This document shows, piece after piece, positions 1-5,111 of a stretch of DNA of 5,111 bases. The notes below the pieces were generated by a model. The model searched no databases, was not told the DNA's origin, and saw only the letters and a program-made list of their open reading frames with translations. Position 1 is the first letter of the stretch; every line of letters begins with the position of its first letter. The stretch is from a bacterium HR41 (GTDB lineage: Bacteria; Actinomycetota; Thermoleophilia; Solirubrobacterales; Thermoleophilaceae), in NCBI GenBank assembly GCA_002898855.1, contig BEIR01000113.1:1-5111 (forward strand), given 5' to 3'. Position numbers and translations under genes: made by a program.

Positions 1-1676
1 CACCCGCCTCGCCGGCGGCGTCCGCCCCGGCGGAGGGGCGCGACCACGCGCTCGTACCCGTGCACCCGGCCGGCAGCGGCGTCAGCGCCCGCCGGCTGCG
101 CAAGCTCGTCGAGCGGGCATGCCCGGCGGCGCTCGCCGAGCCCGATCCGCTGCCGCCGCGGCTGCGTGCGCGTGCGCGGCTGCCCGATCGCGCGGCGGCG
201 CTCGTGTCGGTGCACTTCCCGCGCTCCGCCGACGAGGCCGAGCGCGCCCGCGCCCGGCTCGCGTTCGAGGAGCTTTTGTTACTGCAGCTAGCGCTCGGGC
301 GACGCCGGCAGGCGCGCCGCGAGCGCGCGCGGGCGCCACGCCTGCAGCCGCCGACCGACGCCGTCGAGAACTGGCTGCGATTGCTCCCGTTCGCTCCTAC
401 CGGCGACCAGCAGCGCGCGATCGCGACGGTCCGTGCCGAACTCGCCAGCGAAGTGCCGATGAACCGCTTGCTGATGGGCGAGGTCGGTTCCGGCAAAACG
501 CTCGTCGCCGCGGCCGCCCTGCTGCACGCCGCGGCCGCGGGCTACCAGGCTGTGCTGATGGCGCCGACAGAGACGCTCGCCGAACAACATCACCGCACCC
601 TCGACCGGCTGCTCGGCGGTCACTTGCCGCTGTCGCTGCTCACCGCCAGTATCGGCCGGCGCGCGCGCGAGCGTGTGCTGCGCCAGCTTGCCACCGGCGA
701 ACTCCTGCTCGTCGTCGGTACGCACGCACTGATCGAGCCGACGGTGACGTTTCGCCGGCTCGGGCTCGCGGTGATCGACGAGCAGCACCGCTTCGGTGTG
801 CACCAGCGTGCCACCCTGGAAACCAAAGGTCCCGATGGCCGTGTGCCGCACGTCCTGCACATGACCGCGACACCGATCCCGCGCACTTTGGCGCTCACTG
901 CCTACGGCGATCTCGATGTCACCGTGCTGCGCGAGCTGCCGAGGGGCCGCCAGCCGGTCGAGACGCTCGTGCTGGCCGGCGAGCGTGGGAGACGCGAGGC
1001 GCTCGCCCGCGTCCGCGCCGAGGTGGCGCGTGGCCACCAAGCGTTCATCGTCTGTCCCCTGGTCGAGGAGTCCGAGGCGCTCGCGGTGCGCGCAGCGACC
1101 GCCGAGTTCGAACGACTCGCCAGCGGCGAGCTGAGCGGTTTGCGTCTCGGACTGGTACACGGCCAACTTCCCGCCGCCGAGCGCCAACGCACGATGGGCG
1201 CGTTCGCTCGCGGCGAACTCGACGTGCTCGTGGCGACGAGCGTGATCGAGGTCGGCATCGACGTCCCGAACGCCACGGTGATGGTGGTGGAGGCGGCCGA
1301 GCGCTGGGGGATCGCGCAGCTGCACCAGCTGCGCGGCCGGGTCGGTCGCGGCGCGGCACCAGGGGTCTGCATCCTGCTCGGTGATCCGCAGCGCCCGCGT
1401 CTGCGCGCGCTCGCCGAGCACGCCGACGGCTTCCGGCTCGCCGAGATCGATCTCGAGCTGCGCGGCGCCGGCGATGTGCTCGGCACCCGCCAACACGGGC
1501 TTCCCGAGCTGCGTTTCGCGCGCCTGCCGGGCGACAGCCACCTGCTCGAGCGTGCGCGCGCGATCGCGGCCGACATGCTCGCCCGCGACCCGGACCTCGC
1601 CGCGCCCGAACACGTGCTGCTGGCGACAGCGACCGCCGAGCGCTTCGGGACGCTCGACCGACCGATCCCCGCCTAG
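1..1676 (+). CDS. recG: ATP-dependent DNA helicase RecG, 5' truncated
   Basis: RecG is a superfamily 2 translocase that regresses stalled replication forks and processes Holliday junctions and R-loops. The frame is open to the left edge (first full codon at base 3), so the N-terminal wedge/OB region, roughly 150 residues by comparison with E. coli RecG, lies outside the window. Numbering from the GTG at 60, visible parts are: the end of the wedge region with PVHPAGSG; the linker helix AFEELLLLQLAL (68-79); the Q-like TGDQQRAI (114-121); Walker A GEVGSGKT (140-147); APTETLAEQH (168-177); DEQHRFG (240-246); TATPIPRTLA (269-278); VHGQL (366-370); motif V/VI ATSVIEVGIDVPNA (392-405) with QLRGRVGRG (423-431); and the TRG-like tail DLELRGAGDVLGTRQHG (464-480). 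All helicase motifs are intact. GTG 60 is not the true start, because it falls inside the conserved PVYP-like segment and the frame is open upstream. The stop TAG lies 14 bases before rsmD, the usual partner in Actinomycetota. Identification is secure. Confidence 0.97.
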   Translation, partial: PASPAASAPAEGRDHALVPVHPAGSGVSARRLRKLVERACPAALAEPDPLPPRLRARARLPDRAAALVSVHFPRSADEAERARARLAFEELLLLQLALGRRRQARRERARAPRLQPPTDAVENWLRLLPFAPTGDQQRAIATVRAELASEVPMNRLLMGEVGSGKTLVAAAALLHAAAAGYQAVLMAPTETLAEQHHRTLDRLLGGHLPLSLLTASIGRRARERVLRQLATGELLLVVGTHALIEPTVTFRRLGLAVIDEQHRFGVHQRATLETKGPDGRVPHVLHMTATPIPRTLALTAYGDLDVTVLRELPRGRQPVETLVLAGERGRREALARVRAEVARGHQAFIVCPLVEESEALAVRAATAEFERLASGELSGLRLGLVHGQLPAAERQRTMGAFARGELDVLVATSVIEVGIDVPNATVMVVEAAERWGIAQLHQLRGRVGRGAAPGVCILLGDPQRPRLRALAEHADGFRLAEIDLELRGAGDVLGTRQHGLPELRFARLPGDSHLLERARAIAADMLARDPDLAAPEHVLLATATAERFGTLDRPIPA

Positions 1677-1690
1677 CGCCGCTTTGCCTT

Positions 1691-2284
1691 ATGGCGCAGC
1701 TGCGAGTGATCGCGGGAGAGTTCGGCGGGCGCCGCTTGCGCATGGCTGCCGGCGTGGCACGACCTACACAGGAGCGTGTGCGCGAGGCGCTGTTCTCGAT
1801 CCTCGGACGGATCGAAGGAGCGCGCGTGCTCGATCTTTTCGCCGGCAGCGGCGCGCTCGCGATCGAGGCGCTGTCGCGCGGCGCGGCCCGTGCGGTGCTC
1901 GTCGAGCGCGACGCGCGCGCCGCCGCGGCGATCGCTGACAACGTGCGCGCGCTCGGGCTTGGCGCCCGCGCACGCCTCTTTCGGAGCGACGCCATCCGCT
2001 ACCTGGGTTCGTCGCGGGCCGCACGCGACGCACCGTTCGACATCGTGTTCGTCGACCCGCCATATGATTCCGCCGTCCGTATCGCACCACTGCTTGCGCA
2101 GCGGCTGCCGCCGCTGCTCAGCGAGAACGCAGTGATCGTCACCGAATCGCACACCAAGGCACCGCTCCTGCTGCCGTTCGCGCTGTTGCGCGAGCGCCGC
2201 TACGGCGAGACGCGGCTCGCGCTCTACAGCGGCACGTCCGGAACCCTCCGCGCGGACGGCGACGCGAGGGAGGAGGGCGCCTGA
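1691..2284 (+). CDS. rsmD: 16S rRNA (guanine(966)-N(2))-methyltransferase RsmD
   Basis: RsmD uses S-adenosylmethionine to methylate N2 of G966 of 16S rRNA, in the helix 31 loop near the P site, during 30S assembly. The 197-residue product matches the family's usual length of about 180-200. It has the N-terminal RVIAGEFGGRRL (5-16); the signature RPTQERVREALFSIL (24-38); SAM motif I LDLFAGSGALAIEALSRGA (47-65); an acidic ribose contact VERD (71-74); N84 in ADNVRALG; and the catalytic motif IV DPPY (122-125). The C-terminal strands LALYSG (176-181) are typical. The start ATG is chosen because the family begins a few residues before RVI(A/G)G; no Shine-Dalgarno sequence is visible before it (GCTTTGCCTT), so initiation may depend on coupling to recG 14 bases upstream. 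The TGA overlaps the coaD ATG by one base. The tail after residue 182 is low in conservation and its coding sequence doubles as the coaD ribosome-binding site. Confidence 0.95.
   Translation: MAQLRVIAGEFGGRRLRMAAGVARPTQERVREALFSILGRIEGARVLDLFAGSGALAIEALSRGAARAVLVERDARAAAAIADNVRALGLGARARLFRSDAIRYLGSSRAARDAPFDIVFVDPPYDSAVRIAPLLAQRLPPLLSENAVIVTESHTKAPLLLPFALLRERRYGETRLALYSGTSGTLRADGDAREEGA
2271..2276 (+). promoter_or_regulatory. Strong ribosome-binding site for coaD
   Basis: AGGAGG, a perfect match to the anti-Shine-Dalgarno core, ends seven bases before the coaD ATG at 2284 and lies inside the last codons of rsmD. It fixes the coaD start at the TGATG junction. I see no comparable site before the other genes in the window. 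Confidence 0.75.
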
Positions 2285-2784
2285 TGCCGCCGCGCAACCC
2301 AGCGACTGCGATCTGCCCTGGCTCCTACGATCCCGTCACGCTCGGCCATCTCGACATCATCCGGCGCGCCGCGCGCGTCTTCGAACGGGTCGTGGTCGCC
2401 GTCGTGCGCCAGCCGGTTCGCAAACAGAAGACCGTCTTCAGCGCCGAGGAGCGCGTCGACTTCATCCGCGCTGAGGTCGCCGATATCGGCAACGTCGAGG
2501 TCGAGTCGTTTGATACGTTGCTCGTGGACTTCGCACGCCGGCACGGCGCCACCGCGATCGTCAAGGGGTTGCGGGCGATCTCGGACTTCGAGTACGAGTT
2601 CGAAATGAACCAGCTCAACCGCAAGATGGCGCCGGACATCGAGTCGATCTACCTGATGGCGGCGCCGCAGTACAGCTTCTTGAGCTCGAGCGGGGTCAAG
2701 GAGCTGGCGATGTTCGGCGGTGATCTCGCCGGCCTCGTTCCCGAACGCGTGGCGCAGCGCTTGCAGGAGGAGCTGCGCCGCTAG
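2284..2784 (+). CDS. coaD: Phosphopantetheine adenylyltransferase CoaD (PPAT)
   Basis: CoaD catalyses the penultimate, reversible step of coenzyme A synthesis, 4'-phosphopantetheine + ATP giving dephospho-CoA + pyrophosphate, in the cytosol; the family enzyme is a hexamer subject to feedback by CoA. The 166-residue product is slightly longer than E. coli CoaD (159), with a few extra N-terminal residues. The nucleotidyltransferase signatures are complete: GSYDPVTLGH (13-22) containing the TxGH active-site motif with H22, K49/K50 in RKQK for substrate binding, VKGLRAISDFEYEFEMNQLN (93-112), and the C-terminal SSSGVKE (134-140), the ISSTxIRE-like nucleotide-binding motif. The ATG at 2284 overlaps the rsmD stop and has an excellent AGGAGG, so translation is probably coupled. 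coaD next to rsmD is a common arrangement in Gram-positive bacteria. The pathway link to plsX downstream is indirect: CoA donates the prosthetic group of acyl carrier protein. Confidence 0.97.
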   Translation: MPPRNPATAICPGSYDPVTLGHLDIIRRAARVFERVVVAVVRQPVRKQKTVFSAEERVDFIRAEVADIGNVEVESFDTLLVDFARRHGATAIVKGLRAISDFEYEFEMNQLNRKMAPDIESIYLMAAPQYSFLSSSGVKELAMFGGDLAGLVPERVAQRLQEELRR

Positions 2785-2798
2785 CGAACAGAGCTGCG

Positions 2799-3260
2799 AT
2801 GGACGTCCTCGCGCTGATAAGCAAGCTCGACGACCTGATCCACAACGCCAAGCCTGTGCCCTTCTCCGACCAGGTGCGAGTGGATCGCGAGGCGATCTTC
2901 GAGATCCTCGATCAGATGCGCGCCACCTTCCCCGAGGAGGTCAAGCAGGCGCGCTGGATCGTCAAGGAGCGGCAGGAGATGCTTGCCGAAGCCAAGCGCG
3001 AGGCCGAGCGCATCATCCGCGAGGCGCGCGAAGAGCAGGAGCGCCTGATCTCCGAACAAGAGGTCGTCAAGCAGGCGCAACGCCAGGCCGAGGAGATCAT
3101 CGAAGAGGCGCGGGCGCGCGAGCGCGAGATCCGTCTCGGCGCCGAGGACTACGCCGACGACATCCTCAACACGCTCGAGGTCAACCTCGAGAAGTTCATC
3201 GCCGCCGTGCGGCGCGGCCGCGAGCGTCTGCAAGGGCGCGAAGAGGCCGAGGTCGGGTAG
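2799..3260 (+). CDS. SepIVA/DivIVA-like coiled-coil protein, short form
   Basis: The 153-residue, highly charged product has three visible parts: an N-terminal helical segment (residues 1-45) with KLDDLIHNAKPVPFSDQVRV and a following REAIFEILDQMR; a long Ala/Glu/Arg-rich coiled coil (about 46-112) with repeated EAKREAERIIREAREEQ-type heptads; and a C-terminal helix (113-145) with DYADDILNTLEVNLEKFIAAV and RRGRERL. There is no signal peptide, membrane segment or cysteine. From memory, both ends resemble mycobacterial Rv2927c (SepIVA, an essential DivIVA-family protein of division and envelope growth), which also sits upstream of a DUF177 gene; that protein is about 245 residues with a much longer middle coil. 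I infer a cytoplasmic, self-associating scaffold for septum or cell-wall growth. Automated annotation might call it F0 subunit B-like because of the coil, but there is no membrane anchor. The start is 14 bases after coaD, with no clear Shine-Dalgarno sequence. Family placement is probable; function is not shown. Confidence 0.8.
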   Translation: MDVLALISKLDDLIHNAKPVPFSDQVRVDREAIFEILDQMRATFPEEVKQARWIVKERQEMLAEAKREAERIIREAREEQERLISEQEVVKQAQRQAEEIIEEARAREREIRLGAEDYADDILNTLEVNLEKFIAAVRRGRERLQGREEAEVG

Positions 3261-3273
3261 CGTCCGTGCGCGA

Positions 3274-3302
3274 ACCGCGCGGCGCCCGAGCGTCTGCGCG
3301 GT
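3274..3302 (+). other. Intergenic hairpin between the coiled-coil gene and DUF177
   Basis: Arms ACCGCGCGG (3274-3282) and CTGCGCGGT (3294-3302) can pair over nine base pairs, with one G-U wobble and an 11-base loop. It sits in the only gap longer than 50 bases in the window. No T-run follows, so it is not a standard intrinsic terminator. The right arm runs into the -10-like TAACCT. In such GC-rich DNA a stem this size may be accidental. Confidence 0.3.
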
Positions 3303-3307
3303 AACCT
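3302..3307 (+). promoter_or_regulatory. Possible -10 element for a leaderless DUF177 transcript
   Basis: TAACCT fits the TANNNT core of actinobacterial -10 elements and ends six bases before the GTG start at 3314, the spacing expected if transcription starts at or next to the start codon. No recognisable -35 hexamer or Shine-Dalgarno sequence is present. This is an inference from position and sequence only. Confidence 0.4.
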
Positions 3308-3313
3308 CGTGGC

Positions 3314-3829
3314 GTGCCCCAGCGCACCGACACGCTCGACGTCGGGCGTCTCGGTTTGGCGAGCGGCGAGGGCCGGCGGTTCGAGCTCGCCGTTCCGATC
3401 GAGCCGCTGGTTCTCGGTGGCCACGACTACGTCGTCGGCGGGGGGTGCGTAACGGCCGTGCTCGACGCTGCGCGCACCACGCGCGGCTTCGCCTTCCGCT
3501 TGCGCTACGAGGCGACCGTCGAGGGTCCGTGCATGCGCTGCCTCGAGCTCGCGCGGCGCACCTACGCGATCGACGTGCGCGAGGTCGACCAACCACAGGG
3601 GGGCGAGGAGCTGCGCTCTCCCTACCTCGTCGAAGACGTTCTCGACCTCGCAGCCTGGGCGCGCGACGCCCTGGCGCTGGCGCTGCCCCATCGGATCGTG
3701 TGTCGTGACGACTGCCGTGGCCTCTGTCCCGAGTGCGGGGTCGATTTGAACCGCGCCGGGCCGGACCACCGCCACGAGCGCCCACCCGACCCGCGCTGGG
3801 CGAAGTTACGCGAGCTGCGGCTCGGCTGA
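3314..3829 (+). CDS. YceD/DUF177 family protein (23S rRNA accumulation protein)
   Basis: DUF177 (YceD) proteins are needed for normal accumulation of 23S rRNA in the bacteria and plastids where they were tested; the molecular activity is not settled. The 171-residue product has the expected layout: an N-terminal beta-rich region (FELAVPIEPLVLGG, 23-36), the RYEATVEGPCMRCL segment (64-77) with C73 and C76, an acidic LVEDVLDLAAWARDALALALP stretch (105-125), and the diagnostic C-terminal CRDDCRGLCPECGVDLN (130-146) with C130, C134, C138 and C141. The cysteine pairs suggest a zinc site. GTG 3314 is the only reasonable full-length start, since an in-frame TAA lies just upstream at 3302-3304; TTG 3356 would lose conserved N-terminal sequence. 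It lies 53 bases after the coiled-coil gene and 29 before rpmF; the yceD-rpmF pairing is widespread and supports a shared ribosomal role. The penultimate region uses the rare TTA leucine codon at 3806. Confidence 0.93.
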   Translation: MPQRTDTLDVGRLGLASGEGRRFELAVPIEPLVLGGHDYVVGGGCVTAVLDAARTTRGFAFRLRYEATVEGPCMRCLELARRTYAIDVREVDQPQGGEELRSPYLVEDVLDLAAWARDALALALPHRIVCRDDCRGLCPECGVDLNRAGPDHRHERPPDPRWAKLRELRLG

Positions 3830-3842
3830 ACGGCTGACCGGC

Positions 3843-3848
3843 TACACT
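3843..3848 (+). promoter_or_regulatory. Possible -10 element for rpmF
   Basis: TACACT matches four of six bases of TATAAT and the TANNNT actinobacterial core. It ends ten bases before the rpmF ATG, so a transcript would have almost no leader. There is no Shine-Dalgarno sequence before the ATG (CTGCGCTC) and no -35 at normal spacing; the nearby CTGACC at 3834-3839 is too close to serve. Inference only. Confidence 0.4.
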
Positions 3849-3858
3849 GCCTGCGCTC

Positions 3859-4053
3859 ATGGCCGTTCCCAAGCAGCGCCAGTCCCACTCGCGTACGCAC
3901 AAGCGGCGCTCGCAGCACCGCATCACGCCCCCCAACCTCGGCGCCTGCCCGCGCTGCGGCACGCCGAAGCGGCCGCACCGAGTCTGCCCGACGTGCGGCA
4001 CCTACGGCGGGCGCGTCGTGGTCGTTCCCCCCGACGAGGCTCCCGACGCGTAG
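3859..4053 (+). CDS. rpmF: Large ribosomal subunit protein bL32
   Basis: bL32 is a small zinc-ribbon protein of the 50S subunit. The 64-residue product begins with the canonical MAVPKQRQSHSRTHKRRSQH, a basic rRNA-binding tail, followed by an intact four-cysteine ribbon: C30 and C33 in CPRCG, C43 and C46 in CPTCG. This is the zinc-binding (C+) form rather than the cysteine-less form that replaces it under zinc starvation in some bacteria. The C-terminal VVVVPPDEAPDA is ordinary for the family. ATG 3859 gives the universal MAVPK start. It stands between DUF177 and plsX, a very common bacterial neighbourhood that ties ribosome production to lipid synthesis. No Shine-Dalgarno sequence is seen; the -10-like TACACT just upstream suggests its own near-leaderless transcript in addition to any readthrough. 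Confidence 0.97.
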   Translation: MAVPKQRQSHSRTHKRRSQHRITPPNLGACPRCGTPKRPHRVCPTCGTYGGRVVVVPPDEAPDA

Positions 4054-4083
4054 CGCCGCCACGGGAACGCCAGCGCTGCCGCG

Positions 4084-5097
4084 ATGATCGCCGTCGACGC
4101 CAACGGTGCCGATCGCGGGCCGCGGGCGGTCGCCGAGGGGGTCGCGCGCAGCAAGGTGGCGTGCGTGGTGTTCGGGCCCGCGGGCGAGCTCGACGCGTGT
4201 GCCGGTGCTGCCGAGATCGTCGACGCCCCCGAGTACATCACGGGCGACGAGGAGCCCGCGCTCGCGGTGCGCTCGCGCCCGGCGGCCTCGATCGTGCAAG
4301 CCGCCGACGCTGTCGCGAGTGGCAGAGCGAGCGCGCTCGTGTCGGCTGGTGCCACCGGCGCCGTGCTCGCCGCCGCGCTGCTGCGCATCAAGCGCCTGCG
4401 CGGCGTGCACCGGCCGGCTCTCGCGGTCGTGCTGCCGACGCTCGAGCGGCCCTCGGTGCTGGTCGACGCCGGTGCCAACGCCGATGTGCGGCCCGAGCAC
4501 CTCGTCCAGTTCGCCTATCTCGGCGCCTGTTTCGCTCGTGCCTGTCTCGGCGTCGAGCGCCCGCGGGTGGGGTTGCTGTCGGTGGGGGAGGAGCGCGCCA
4601 AGGGCAACGCCGACGTCCTCGAAGCGCACGCTCGCCTCGCCGAGCGTGCCGAGGCGGGCGAGCGCGCGTTCGACTTCCACGGCAACGTCGAGGGTTTCGA
4701 CGTCCCGCGTGCGACGGTGGACGTCGTCGTGACCGACGGGTTCACCGGCAACGTTGCGCTGAAGGTGATGGAGAGCACGGCGGCCGAGCTGGGGCGCGCG
4801 ATCCGGCGCGAGATCGCGGCCGGGCCGCTGGCGCGGTTCGGCGGGCTGCTCGTGCGCGGTCGCTTGCGGCGGTTGCGCGAGCGGATCGATCCCGAGCGCA
4901 TCGGTGGTGCGATCCTGCTCGGCCTGCGCCGGCCCGTGATCGTCGCCCACGGCAGCTTCGGTCCGGCGGGGATCGCCAGCGCCGTGCGGCTCGCGCAGCG
5001 GGCCGTCGACGAGCGGATGGTCGAGCGCACCGCCGACGCGCTGGCGAGCGCCGGAGTGTTGCGGTCCGCCGCGGGTGCTAGCGTCGCCGCGAAGTGA
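4084..5097 (+). CDS. plsX: Phosphate acyltransferase PlsX
   Basis: PlsX converts acyl-ACP and inorganic phosphate to acyl-phosphate and free ACP; PlsY then uses acyl-phosphate to acylate glycerol-3-phosphate, starting phospholipid synthesis. It is a soluble enzyme that associates with the membrane surface. The 337-residue product has normal family length. Visible motifs are IAVDANGAD (2-10), SAGATGA (87-93), RPALAVVLPT (110-119), VDAGANAD (127-134), SVGEERAKGN (166-175), FHGNVEG (198-204), VTDGFTGNVALK (216-227), an amphipathic basic stretch RGRLRRLRERIDP (258-270), GGAILLG (274-280) and VAHGSFGPAGIASAVR (287-302). The N-terminal motif reads DANGAD where most PlsX proteins have DAMGGD. ATG 4084 places that motif right at the N-terminus, as is usual. 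The gene follows rpmF by 30 bases, without a clear Shine-Dalgarno sequence, and its TGA overlaps the next start codon. Identification is firm. Confidence 0.95.
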   Translation: MIAVDANGADRGPRAVAEGVARSKVACVVFGPAGELDACAGAAEIVDAPEYITGDEEPALAVRSRPAASIVQAADAVASGRASALVSAGATGAVLAAALLRIKRLRGVHRPALAVVLPTLERPSVLVDAGANADVRPEHLVQFAYLGACFARACLGVERPRVGLLSVGEERAKGNADVLEAHARLAERAEAGERAFDFHGNVEGFDVPRATVDVVVTDGFTGNVALKVMESTAAELGRAIRREIAAGPLARFGGLLVRGRLRRLRERIDPERIGGAILLGLRRPVIVAHGSFGPAGIASAVRLAQRAVDERMVERTADALASAGVLRSAAGASVAAK

Positions 5098-5111
5098 TGA
5101 CGCGCGACGAG
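5097..5111 (+). CDS. Start of next gene, truncated at the window edge
   Basis: An ATG overlaps the plsX stop by one base (TGATG, 5095-5099), and an in-frame GTG sits one codon earlier at 5094. Only MTRDE is visible, which cannot be identified. In many bacteria acyl carrier protein, fabD, fabG or rnc follows plsX, so a lipid-synthesis gene or rnc is a reasonable expectation, not an observation. No strong ribosome-binding site is seen; coupling to plsX would explain that. Confidence 0.45.

Noticed and set aside
60..62. GTG as the true start of recG
   Set aside because: The frame is open to the left edge, the residues before it continue a conserved wedge-domain segment, and the N-terminal domain would otherwise be missing. 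The gene is truncated by the window, not short.
279..281. TTA codon as a bldA-type developmental switch in recG
   Set aside because: A second TTA occurs in DUF177 at 3806, neither gene is a typical developmental target, and nothing ties this organism to Streptomyces.
288..1613. Long open frame on the minus strand opposite recG
   Set aside because: Its sequence is low-complexity Arg/Ala/Gly/His-rich with no recognisable domain, and it mirrors a secure recG. Long antisense frames are expected in very GC-rich coding DNA.
2781..4001. Long minus-strand open frame spanning three + strand genes
   Set aside because: It crosses the coiled-coil gene, DUF177 and most of rpmF, all firmly identified on the + strand, and its translation shows only composition-driven Arg/Ala runs.
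4052..4077. Weak inverted repeat AGCGC/GCGCT between rpmF and plsX
   Set aside because: Five-base arms in GC-rich DNA are expected by chance, and there is no T-run or promoter element beside it.
3622..4950. Minus-strand open frame of about 440 codons opposite DUF177, rpmF and plsX
   Set aside because: It has no family motif, begins and ends inside other genes, and is explained by GC-rich codon bias of the + strand genes.
1..5111. tRNA, rRNA, CRISPR, insertion sequence or phage features
   Set aside because: I saw no repeat-spacer periodicity, terminal inverted repeats, transposase motifs or tRNA-like arms. Genes fill nearly the whole window, and no gap exceeds 53 bases.

Overview
The window is a very GC-rich, densely packed stretch of bacterial chromosome. 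All six complete or nearly complete genes lie on the + strand, and a seventh begins at the right edge. Gene order is recG (5' truncated) - rsmD - coaD - SepIVA/DivIVA-like coiled-coil gene - yceD/DUF177 - rpmF - plsX - start of an unidentified gene. GC-rich codons, GTG starts, sparse Shine-Dalgarno sequences and the order recG-rsmD-coaD-(DivIVA-like)-DUF177 point to Actinomycetota. plsX directly after rpmF, and some protein wording (for example DANGAD in PlsX), make a deep-branching class such as Thermoleophilia my best guess. That is an inference from remembered family patterns, not a database result.

Positions 1-1676 hold the C-terminal three quarters of the RecG branched-DNA helicase. Positions 1691-2284 encode RsmD, the 16S rRNA m2G966 methyltransferase. 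RsmD overlaps coaD (2284-2784) by one base in a TGATG junction with a perfect AGGAGG ribosome-binding site. Positions 2799-3260 encode a short coiled-coil protein whose flanks resemble mycobacterial SepIVA but whose central coil is much shorter. A 53-base gap follows, with a hairpin and a TANNNT -10-like element just before the GTG of DUF177/YceD (3314-3829). rpmF (3859-4053) has its own TACACT element just upstream. plsX (4084-5097) follows and ends in another TGATG overlap with the next gene.

Functionally this is a housekeeping growth cluster: recombination repair (RecG), ribosome maturation (RsmD, YceD, L32), CoA synthesis (CoaD, whose product supplies the 4'-phosphopantetheine arm of acyl carrier protein), phospholipid initiation from acyl-ACP (PlsX) and probable septum or envelope growth (SepIVA-like). 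I see no mobile element, CRISPR array, tRNA, rRNA or evident foreign island. I did not find a wholly new system. The points most worth a second look are the compact SepIVA-like protein, the possible leaderless transcripts of DUF177 and rpmF, and the N-terminal motif variant in PlsX.
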